DNA of 12,788 nt, from positions 1-12,788 of the forward strand of contig JAOAPJ010000342.1 of the NCBI GenBank assembly GCA_025462805.1, read 5' to 3'. The notes under the pieces are model-generated. The model did not search any database. It was not told where the DNA came from and saw only the letters and a program-made list of their open reading frames with translations. Positions 6,756 through 12,788 of the stretch are shown here, piece by piece; position 1 is the first letter of the stretch, and the number at the start of each line of letters is the position of its first letter. Origin of the DNA: Acidobacteriaceae bacterium (GTDB lineage: Bacteria; Acidobacteriota; Terriglobia; Terriglobales; Acidobacteriaceae). Both the position numbers and the translations under genes were made by a program.

Positions 6756-8033
6756 ATGAACACGACTACGCTAATGAGCACCAAAGGTCACAGCGTGCGA
6801 CTGGGCAGCCTCTGGGTTCAGGTGGTCGTCGCGATCGTGCTCGGAGTCATCGTGGGCCGCTTCTGGCCAGGGATCGCGATCGCGATGAAGCCTCTCGGCG
6901 ACGGTTTCATCCGCCTGATCACGATGGTCATCACCCTCATCATCTTCTGCACCGTCGTGACCGGCATCGCCGGCATGCAGGACATCAAGAAAGTGGGGCG
7001 GGTCGGCGGCAAGGCCCTGCTTTACTTCGAAGTAGTGTCAACTGTTGCTCTGCTGCTTGGCCTGGTCGTCGGAAATCTTGTTCACCCGGGCACGGGGCTG
7101 AATATCAACCCGGCCACCTTAGACGTCCATGCGGTGGCCGACTACACGGGACAGGCGAAAGCCGCAGGAGCCGTTCCCTTCCTCATGAACATCATCCCCA
7201 CCACCGTGGTGAGCGCGTTTGCGGGCGGCAGCATCCTGCAGGTCGTGATGATCGCCCTGCTATTTGGATTTGCCATTGCGGGCATCGGCAAGCGGGCAGA
7301 GCCCGTGACCCGGTTACTGGACGCTACGACAGCCGCCATCTTCCGCGTTGTGAACATGATCATGAAGCTCGCCCCAGTCGGCGCCTTCGGCGCGATGGCC
7401 TTTACTGTCGGGAAATACGGCGTCATCTCGCTCGGCCCTCTCTTGAAGCTGATCGTCACATTCTATGGCGCATGTGCGGTATTCGTGTTCCTGGTGCTCG
7501 GGGTGATCGCCTGGATCTCTGGATTCAGCATTCTGCGGTTTCTTCTCTACATCAAGGAAGAGATTGTGCTGGTGCTCGCCACCAGCTCCTCAGAGTCTGC
7601 ACTGCCGCTGCTGATGGAAAAACTCGAAGGGATCGGCTGCTCCAAGAGTCTGGTTGGCCTTGTGGTTCCGACAGGCTATACGTTCAACACCGATGGAAGC
7701 AGCCTGTACATCACCATGGCTGCTCTGTTTGTCGCGCAGGCCACCAATACACACCTGACGCTGATGCAGCAGCTGACGCTCTTTGCCGTGGCCGTGCTCA
7801 CTTCGAAGGGCGCGAGCGGCGTGCAGGGAGCCGGGTTCATCGCGTTGGCCGGAACTCTGATGGTCGTGCCCACGATTCCCGTAGCCGGCATGGCCCTTCT
7901 GTTGGGCGTCGACCGCTTTCTCAGCACCTTCCGCGCCTTGGTGAATATGATCGGAAACGGCGTAGCGTCGCTGGTAATTGCGGCCTCTGAGAAGGAGGTC
8001 GACGGTGCTACCCTGCGCAAGAATCTCGCGTAG
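6756..8033 (+). CDS. dctA: C4-dicarboxylate:cation symporter, DctA family
   Basis: This inner-membrane secondary transporter of the DAACS (glutamate/dicarboxylate) family has 425 aa, matching the usual length of about 420-440. It imports succinate, fumarate, malate and related dicarboxylates with H+ or Na+ in characterised members. Sequence hallmarks are [12 protein letters not shown] near residues 63-74, a serine-rich loop SSSES at 277-281 (hairpin 1), [20 protein letters not shown] with N311 and D313 (TM7 cation/substrate region), SKGASG at 350-355 (hairpin 2), and [11 protein letters not shown] near the end, all closely similar to E. coli DctA as I remember it. The ATG at 6756 is preferred over TTG 6741 because GAAGGGA sits 3-9 nt upstream. 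One oddity is T60-L61 where many DctA proteins have Ala-Pro. It lies between an outer-membrane receptor and exported enzymes, so it probably imports a product of the periplasmic steps (inference). Confidence 0.93.
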   Translation: MNTTTLMSTKGHSVRLGSLWVQVVVAIVLGVIVGRFWPGIAIAMKPLGDGFIRLITMVITLIIFCTVVTGIAGMQDIKKVGRVGGKALLYFEVVSTVALLLGLVVGNLVHPGTGLNINPATLDVHAVADYTGQAKAAGAVPFLMNIIPTTVVSAFAGGSILQVVMIALLFGFAIAGIGKRAEPVTRLLDATTAAIFRVVNMIMKLAPVGAFGAMAFTVGKYGVISLGPLLKLIVTFYGACAVFVFLVLGVIAWISGFSILRFLLYIKEEIVLVLATSSSESALPLLMEKLEGIGCSKSLVGLVVPTGYTFNTDGSSLYITMAALFVAQATNTHLTLMQQLTLFAVAVLTSKGASGVQGAGFIALAGTLMVVPTIPVAGMALLLGVDRFLSTFRALVNMIGNGVASLVIAASEKEVDGATLRKNLA

Positions 8034-8067
8034 CAATCCGGGGCTTTGGTGCTGCAGCGAACACTCC

Positions 8068-8073
8068 AGGAGG
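8068..8073 (+). promoter_or_regulatory. Strong but distant Shine-Dalgarno of the hydrolase gene
   Basis: AGGAGG lies 14 nt before ATG 8088, longer than the usual 5-9 nt. No ATG, GTG or TTG lies at better spacing in frame (the codon at 8082 is ATA). A weaker GAAAGA (8077-8082) is closer to the ATG. Confidence 0.45.
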
Positions 8074-8087
8074 TTCGAAAGATAGCC

Positions 8088-9134
8088 ATGGTGGATGAAC
8101 GGCACGGATCAAGACGGAGATTTTTGGGGCACTCCCTTGTTGCGCTGGCCGGGGGCTCGCAGCTATTGGCTGCAGCCCCTGCTTTTTCGCAAAGGAGCGC
8201 GCCGGCAAGTGATGCCGCTTCGGATTCCATCCACGCATATGAGTACACGGCAAAGCGTGGCGACACCTCGCTGTACTTGTATCGCAAGTGCGCAGGCACG
8301 GTTTCTCCTGGCCGTTCGTCCCGGCCCATCCTGTTTCTCGCGCACGGTTCCTCCGTTTCATCGCGACCGACTTTCGATCTGAAGGTGCCCGGGCACGGGG
8401 AGTATTCGTTGATGGACGTGTTCGCACGGTACGGCTACGACGTGTGGACGATGGACTTCGAAGGCTATGGGCGCTCCTCGAAGAGCGCGGGCAATTCCAA
8501 TGTTGCCGATGGCGCAGAGGACCTGAAGGCCGCTGCCGAAGTCGTCACGCGGGAGACGGGGCAACAGAGTTTTCACTTATACGGTGAGTCGGCGGGAGCC
8601 CTTCGCGCGGGAGTATTCGCTGTGGCAGAGCCACAGCGGGTCCGTCGACTCGCCCTCGCCGCGTTCACCTGGACCGGCAAAGGGTCAAGTACATTAACGC
8701 AGCGCGCCAGGAACAGCGAAGCTTACACCACGCACAACACGCGCCCGCGTGATCGTGACATGGTGCGCAGCATCTTCACGCGCGACAAGCCGGGAACCTC
8801 TGATCCGGCAGTTGCCGAAGCGATGGCCGACGCTGAACTGCCCCTGGGTGACAGCGTCCCGACCGGCACGTACGTAGATATGACCAGCCATCTCCCTCTT
8901 GTCGATCCGACCAAGCTGCAGGTGCCGGTGCTCATCGTGCGTGGTGAGTATGACGGCATTGCAACCGAGGATGACCTGCTCGCCTTCTTTCGCAGTCTGC
9001 CGATCCCGGACAGGCAGTTCATCGTGCTTCCCGGAGCGGCACACTCCGTCGCGTTAGGAACAAACCGGGGCCAGTTCTGGCATGTGCTGCGCTCCTTCCT
9101 CGACATGCCGGAACGGCTGGATAAGAACCAGTGA
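8088..9134 (+). CDS. Tat-exported alpha/beta hydrolase
   Basis: The product is a 348-aa serine hydrolase with a twin-arginine signal (SRRRFLG, residues 8-14), an Ala/Leu-rich h-region and a likely cleavage near APAFSQ (about residue 34), so it should act in the periplasm. The fold is shown by an oxyanion HG (H86-G87), a DFEGYGRS strand-turn, the nucleophile elbow GESAG with S168, the acid D289 in GEYDG, and the catalytic H319 in GAAHS. The family includes esterases, lipases, lactonases and C-C hydrolases; substrate cannot be told from the sequence. The ATG at 8088 was chosen because it gives a normal Tat n-region; GTG 8091 is an alternative. It starts 54 bp after dctA and ends 20 bp before the first MmgE/PrpD gene, so it is probably co-transcribed with both. 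It may release an organic acid from an ester or lactone for the neighbouring enzymes (inference). Confidence 0.9.
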   Translation: MVDERHGSRRRFLGHSLVALAGGSQLLAAAPAFSQRSAPASDAASDSIHAYEYTAKRGDTSLYLYRKCAGTVSPGRSSRPILFLAHGSSVSSRPTFDLKVPGHGEYSLMDVFARYGYDVWTMDFEGYGRSSKSAGNSNVADGAEDLKAAAEVVTRETGQQSFHLYGESAGALRAGVFAVAEPQRVRRLALAAFTWTGKGSSTLTQRARNSEAYTTHNTRPRDRDMVRSIFTRDKPGTSDPAVAEAMADAELPLGDSVPTGTYVDMTSHLPLVDPTKLQVPVLIVRGEYDGIATEDDLLAFFRSLPIPDRQFIVLPGAAHSVALGTNRGQFWHVLRSFLDMPERLDKNQ

Positions 9135-9154
9135 ACGGTGAGCGAGAGCGCAGC

Positions 9155-10696
9155 ATGAAGGACCACTCAACGCCGCCGCGCACGCTTACGGATAACTCGC
9201 GCCGACGCTTTCTCGCGCAATCCGCACTGCTTGCTGCCAGTGGCGTGACCGCACCGGTCCCCGCGACAGCGCTTATTTGCAGCAGCCCTTCCTCCGCGTA
9301 CGTTTTCGCCGAGCAGGAGAATGCCCGGAACACACCTCCGCCACCCGTGACTCGGATGCTTGCGGAGTGGGTGGTCCACTGCAGTCCCGAGTCGGTATCG
9401 GCGGAGGCAAGGAAGGAAGCACTTCGATCGATCGTGAATTGGCTTGGAGTTGCCATCGGCGGATCCGGTGAAGAGCCGGTCAGCATCGCGCTCGCGACGC
9501 TGCTTCCGCTGTCGGGATCGAGTGGGGTGACTCTGTTCGGCCGCGCGGAAACCACGAACATGCCCTGGGCCGCCTTGGTCAACGGCATCAGCTCGCACGT
9601 GCTCGATTTTGACGACACAGATCTACGCACCATCATTCACCCTGCGGGCCCGGTGGCAGCCGCGCTGTTTGCTCTGTGCCAAAGTTATCCGGTCACCGGG
9701 GCCGCCTTCCTTCACGCTTTCATCCTCGGTGTGGAAGTGGAGTGCCGTCTCGGGCGAGCTATCTATCCCTCGCACTACGAGATGGGTTGGCATATCACGG
9801 GCACGTGCGGCGCCTTCGGGGCCGCCGCCGCCTGTGCGAGGATCCTGGATCTGGATACGCCAAAAACGCAGATGGCGCTCGGCATAGCCGCCACAGAGGC
9901 ATCCGGGCTGAAGATCATGTTCGGCAGCATGTGCAAGAGTCTGAACGTAGGTCGGGCCGCCGAGAATGGATTACTGGCAGCCCTTCTTGCGCGGAATGGG
10001 TTCACCAGCTCGGAAGAAGCGATCGAGGGCAAGGAGGGCTACATCTACACGACTTCCACGCAGCATAACTACGCTGCGTTGACCGACGGACTGGGCGAGC
10101 ACTACGAAATCACCCACAACACGTACAAGCCGTTTGCATGCGGTATCGTCATTCACCCAGCAATCGATGCCGCACTGCAACTTCGTGCCGCGTACCACGT
10201 TCAGCCATCAGATGTCCGCTCCATCACCATCAGAGCCAATCCGCTGGCGCTCCAGCTGACGGGTAAGCAGGAGCCGCACAGCGGACTCGAGGGCAAGTTC
10301 AGCATCTACCACTCAGTGGCCGTCGCACTAGTCCGCGGTTACGCCGGGCCGGCAGAGTATACGGACGCGGCGGTCAGCGATCCAGTCGTGATCGCGCTGC
10401 GGCATACGATCGTGGTTCGTCCCGATCCGCAGGTGAGGGCGGACGAGGTCTTCATGACCCTGACAACCACAGATGGGCGCACGCTCGAGAGACATGTCGA
10501 GCATGCGGTCGGCAGCCTTGAGCGTCCACTCACCAACGCTGAACTGGAGGAGAAATATCGGCAGCTGACGAAGAATATTTTACCGAAGCAGCAGTCCGAA
10601 AGGCTTCTCGCGATGGCGTGGCAGCTTGAGAGTAGTCGGGATGTAGCGGAGTTGGCGCGACTGGGAGCACGGCAAGCAGAGGCTAAGCGTGGTTAG
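9155..10696 (+). CDS. Tat-signal MmgE/PrpD family protein, copy 1
   Basis: This 513-aa protein belongs to the MmgE/PrpD superfamily, whose characterised members include 2-methylcitrate dehydratase, cis-aconitate decarboxylase and iminodisuccinate epimerase. An N-terminal Tat signal (SRRRFLAQSALLAASG, residues 15-30) comes before the domain. The core starts near residue 60, includes the family signature HVLDFDDT (148-155) with D153, D154, T155 and then H162-P163, a conserved Lys (K261) in MCKSLNVGRAAENG, and YKPFACG with K325 followed by H334. These match the positions of the acidic, Thr, His and Lys active-site residues of the family, so it is probably active as a lyase or isomerase on a di- or tricarboxylate. 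ATG 9155 has only a weak GAGAG upstream; GTG 9131, overlapping the hydrolase stop, would add eight residues. The next gene overlaps its 3' end by 8 bp. Known relatives are intracellular, so the export signal is notable. Confidence 0.9.
   Translation: MKDHSTPPRTLTDNSRRRFLAQSALLAASGVTAPVPATALICSSPSSAYVFAEQENARNTPPPPVTRMLAEWVVHCSPESVSAEARKEALRSIVNWLGVAIGGSGEEPVSIALATLLPLSGSSGVTLFGRAETTNMPWAALVNGISSHVLDFDDTDLRTIIHPAGPVAAALFALCQSYPVTGAAFLHAFILGVEVECRLGRAIYPSHYEMGWHITGTCGAFGAAAACARILDLDTPKTQMALGIAATEASGLKIMFGSMCKSLNVGRAAENGLLAALLARNGFTSSEEAIEGKEGYIYTTSTQHNYAALTDGLGEHYEITHNTYKPFACGIVIHPAIDAALQLRAAYHVQPSDVRSITIRANPLALQLTGKQEPHSGLEGKFSIYHSVAVALVRGYAGPAEYTDAAVSDPVVIALRHTIVVRPDPQVRADEVFMTLTTTDGRTLERHVEHAVGSLERPLTNAELEEKYRQLTKNILPKQQSERLLAMAWQLESSRDVAELARLGARQAEAKRG
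10678..10682 (+). promoter_or_regulatory. Ribosome-binding site of the second MmgE/PrpD gene, inside the first
   Basis: AGAGG lies 6 nt upstream of GTG 10689, within the end of the preceding gene. It supports the overlapping start and translational coupling. Confidence 0.5.
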
Positions 10697-12194
10697 CGAA
10701 CCGAACAGCGGAGCATCGCGACCGTTCGCTGCAACGATGCCGCGGAAGCGCCTGACGCGGCGAAGCGTTCTCGGTGGAATGGGAGCCGTCCTCTTCATAG
10801 ACTCCCTTTCCCACTTCGCGGACGCATTGCCTCAGGCAGGGGAAGGCGTGATCTCCACCCTAAGCACGTACATGGCCGCCGCCGGATCGCGGCCGCTTCC
10901 TGCAGAGATTGCGGAGCTCACCAAGCAGCACCTGCTGGACACTTTCGCCGCGATGATCTCCGGCTCCCGGCTAGCTCCTGGTAAGGCTGCACTCTCGTTC
11001 GCGCAGTTCTCGCAGGCGGGCGGCCCTTGCAGCATCGTCACGTCCGGGATTCAGTGCGGTCCCATTGAAGCGGCGCTGGCAAATGGCGTTCTCGCACATG
11101 CCGACGAGACAGACGACTCTCACTCGCCATCCCTCTCTCATCCAGGATGCGCCGTGGTGCCTGCAGCCCTCGCCTGCGGAGAAGAATTTTCAGTCGATGG
11201 CTCGCGCTTCCTGCGCGCGATTGCCCTGGGCTATGACATCGGACCACGCGTCACCATGACGATGGGGGCCATTCGCTACCAGACCCAGACGCACAGAAGT
11301 TCCCATGCCGTCGCTGGTGCCTTCGGATCGGCGGCCGCCGCGGCATGTTGTGCATCTCTCAACGCCCAACAGATGCGATGGGTGTTGGATTACACCGCTC
11401 AACAGGCCTCCGGGATTACGGCCTGGCAACGCGATACGGACCACGTCGAGAAGGCGTTCGTCTTCGCCGGCATGCCGGCACGGACGGGCGTGACATCTGC
11501 GCTCCTCGTGCATGCTGGATGGACTGGCGTGGACGATATCTTCGCGGGCACAGATAACTTCTTCGCGGCATTTGCTCCGGATGCTGATCCCTCTGGGCTT
11601 ATTGACGCTCTTGGAGAGCGCTTCGAAGTGAAGCGCACCAATATCAAGAAGTGGTCTGTAGGATCGCCGATTCAAGCCCCCCTGGATGCTCTCGAAGCGT
11701 TGCAGCGTCAGCATCCGTTCCAGCCAGATGCGGTGAAGAGTATCACCGTGAATGTTGCAACGCAGGAGGGCCGCGTCGTCGACAACCGGGAGATGCCGGA
11801 CGTCTCGCTGCAGCAGATGATGGCCATCATGCTGATGGATAGGACCGTGTCCTTCGCCGCTGCTCATGACATATCCCGTATGAAGGACCCAGCGACCGAG
11901 CGGCAGCGCGCGAAGATCCAACTGGTCGCGGACCCGGCGCTCGACGCTCTGCTGCCGCGAAGAATTGCTGTTATTACCGTTGCGCTCGCGGATGGAACCA
12001 AGCTTACCGAGCGGGTGGAGGCGGTTCGCGGCAGCGCGGAGAATCCCATGACCTGGGATGAGGTCACAGCAAAGAGTCGCGATCTGATCGCGCCGGTTCT
12101 CGGCGCGGACCGCTTCGCTCGATTATTGGAGAGGGTCAGGACGATCGAGACCTGTTCCAATCTCCGCGAGTTACGTCGTCTTCTGCGGAACTGA
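10689..12194 (+). CDS. Tat-signal MmgE/PrpD family protein, divergent copy 2
   Basis: A second MmgE/PrpD superfamily member, 501 aa, only distantly similar to copy 1. The start GTG 10689 overlaps the upstream stop by 8 bp and has an AGAGG site; ATG 10737 (PRKRLTRRSVLG) would also keep the Tat motif. The signal is TRRSVLG with a short, Asp-interrupted hydrophobic stretch and a possible cleavage near DALPQA, so export is less certain than for copy 1. Family marks are HADETDDSH (137-145) with D142, D143, S144, then H151-P152; K255 in VEKAFVFAG; and IKKWSVGSPIQAPLDAL (320 onward). By alignment with copy 1, Thr155 is replaced by Ser144 and His334 by Gln329, so the reaction or substrate may differ. 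The two proteins could act in sequence, on different stereoisomers, or as a heteromer; MmgE/PrpD enzymes are usually homodimers (family knowledge). Function beyond the family is not assignable. Confidence 0.88.
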   Translation: MVSEPNSGASRPFAATMPRKRLTRRSVLGGMGAVLFIDSLSHFADALPQAGEGVISTLSTYMAAAGSRPLPAEIAELTKQHLLDTFAAMISGSRLAPGKAALSFAQFSQAGGPCSIVTSGIQCGPIEAALANGVLAHADETDDSHSPSLSHPGCAVVPAALACGEEFSVDGSRFLRAIALGYDIGPRVTMTMGAIRYQTQTHRSSHAVAGAFGSAAAAACCASLNAQQMRWVLDYTAQQASGITAWQRDTDHVEKAFVFAGMPARTGVTSALLVHAGWTGVDDIFAGTDNFFAAFAPDADPSGLIDALGERFEVKRTNIKKWSVGSPIQAPLDALEALQRQHPFQPDAVKSITVNVATQEGRVVDNREMPDVSLQQMMAIMLMDRTVSFAAAHDISRMKDPATERQRAKIQLVADPALDALLPRRIAVITVALADGTKLTERVEAVRGSAENPMTWDEVTAKSRDLIAPVLGADRFARLLERVRTIETCSNLRELRRLLRN

Positions 12195-12232
12195 ATCATT
12201 GCCAGCACACCTGGGGTGAGAGTGCGAGCGGG

Positions 12233-12271
12233 ATGTACGAACAAGAAGGATGGGGGGAACGTCGGGAATGA
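12233..12271 (+). CDS. Possible 12-codon leader peptide coupled to the oxalate decarboxylase gene
   Basis: ATG 12233 opens a 12-residue frame (MYEQEGWGERRE) whose stop TGA overlaps the ATG of the bicupin gene as ATGA. Such overlaps often mark translational coupling. Its own ribosome-binding site is poor (GAGAG or AGCGGG upstream) and a short ORF in 73 bp can arise by chance. Confidence 0.2.
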   Translation: MYEQEGWGERRE

Positions 12272-12788
12272 GCAATTCTGTGGGTGAAGAGACGTCTGGG
12301 CAAAGTGCGTCGCAGAGTGTTTCGAGGAGGAGCTTTCTCGGAGCCGGTTCCACGGCATTGGCGACTGCGGCCTTTGCAGGCCTGCCATCACGCGCACGAG
12401 GCGCGGTGGATCCGCAGGCATCGGCCTCGCACCAGGCAAGCGACCCCGCTCAGGTCAACAAGCCGGTGCGTGACGAAAACCCCAGCACAGATGCGCCTCC
12501 CTCCACCGATCACGGCGATCTCGGCCCCATCTGGTACTCCTTCAACCTCGCGCACAAGCGCGTCGAGGACGGAGGATGGACCCGTCAGGTGACGCAACGC
12601 GAATTACCGCTGTCAAGGGAAGTAGCCGGCGTGAACATGCGGCTGAACGCTGGGGCGTTTCGCGAACTGCACTGGCACACCGCTGATGAATGGGCGTTCA
12701 TGCTCTACGGCAACGCTCGCATTACCGTACTGAACCCCGACGGAACTGTCTTCATCGATGATGTCGGCAAAGGCGATCTTTGGTTTTT
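12268..12788 (+). CDS. Tat-exported oxalate decarboxylase family bicupin, C-terminus beyond window
   Basis: The first 173 codons of a bicupin are present; the frame is open at the window end. Residues 19-25 (SRRSFLG) with the following Ala-rich stretch to about 45 form a Tat signal. Residues about 78-173 closely resemble the start of Bacillus oxalate decarboxylase (OxdC): a TDHG segment, WYSFNLAHKRVEDGGWTRQ, VTQRELPLSREVAGVNMRL, then the first Mn site with HWHxxxE (H135, H137, E141) and FIDDVGKGDLWF. In OxdC the enzyme converts oxalate to formate and CO2. The fourth Mn ligand His and the catalytic lid Glu lie beyond the window, so decarboxylase versus oxidase activity cannot be told. The Mn-cupin MncA of Synechocystis is known to fold with its metal in the cytoplasm before Tat export; the same logic may apply here. 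ATG 12268 follows a GGGGGG run about 10 nt away; ATG 12250 in frame is an alternative with no proper spacer. It begins 73 bp after copy 2. Confidence 0.93.
   Translation, partial: MSNSVGEETSGQSASQSVSRRSFLGAGSTALATAAFAGLPSRARGAVDPQASASHQASDPAQVNKPVRDENPSTDAPPSTDHGDLGPIWYSFNLAHKRVEDGGWTRQVTQRELPLSREVAGVNMRLNAGAFRELHWHTADEWAFMLYGNARITVLNPDGTVFIDDVGKGDLWF

Noticed and set aside
6737..7990. 417-codon open frame overlapping dctA in another frame
   Set aside because: The dctA frame matches a well-known transporter end to end; the other frame gives a His/Arg-rich product typical of a shifted reading of GC-rich DNA.
11190..11921. 243-codon open frame on the minus strand
   Set aside because: It is antisense to the second MmgE/PrpD gene, which has recognisable family motifs in its own frame.

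Overview
The window looks like a chromosomal segment of a soil Acidobacteriota, probably class Terriglobia. That placement is an inference from gene types: a GC-rich sequence, an Oar-like TonB-dependent receptor with an N-terminal carboxypeptidase-regulatory-like domain, a membrane-anchored winged-helix/TPR regulator next to it, and a high density of Tat-exported enzymes. No rRNA, tRNA, CRISPR array, insertion sequence or phage gene was seen.

Layout. Positions 1-1133 (minus) hold the 5' part of a polytopic membrane protein of unknown function, cut by the window edge. Positions 1276-3213 (minus) encode a ToxR/CadC-type transcription factor: winged helix, one membrane span, TolB/FlgO-like domain, TPR repeats. 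A 250-bp divergent region follows; it carries a good sigma70-type promoter for the regulator and small palindromes. From 3464 on everything is on the plus strand and closely spaced: an Oar-like TonB-dependent receptor (3464-6649), a DctA-type dicarboxylate symporter (6756-8033), a Tat-exported alpha/beta hydrolase (8088-9134), two tandem Tat-signal MmgE/PrpD-family proteins (9155-10696 and 10689-12194, overlapping by 8 bp), and the 5' part of a Tat-exported bicupin of the oxalate decarboxylase family (12268 to the window end).

How they may work together (inference). The receptor would bring a ligand across the outer membrane. The hydrolase, the two MmgE/PrpD proteins and the Mn cupin would act outside the cytoplasm on it or its fragments, and DctA would carry a resulting dicarboxylate across the inner membrane. 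The divergent membrane-anchored regulator is the obvious candidate controller. MmgE/PrpD enzymes with known function (2-methylcitrate dehydratase, cis-aconitate decarboxylase) act inside cells, so a pair of apparently exported paralogs beside an exported oxalate decarboxylase homolog and a dicarboxylate carrier is the most unusual feature here and may be an undescribed periplasmic organic-acid pathway. The substrate cannot be read from the sequence.

Two other items stand out. The dctA leader has a perfect 9-bp complement to its own ribosome-binding site, directly abutting an 8-bp hairpin, which suggests translational control. The truncated membrane protein has a duplicated Asp/His signature across two two-helix units, suggesting a metal or cofactor site.
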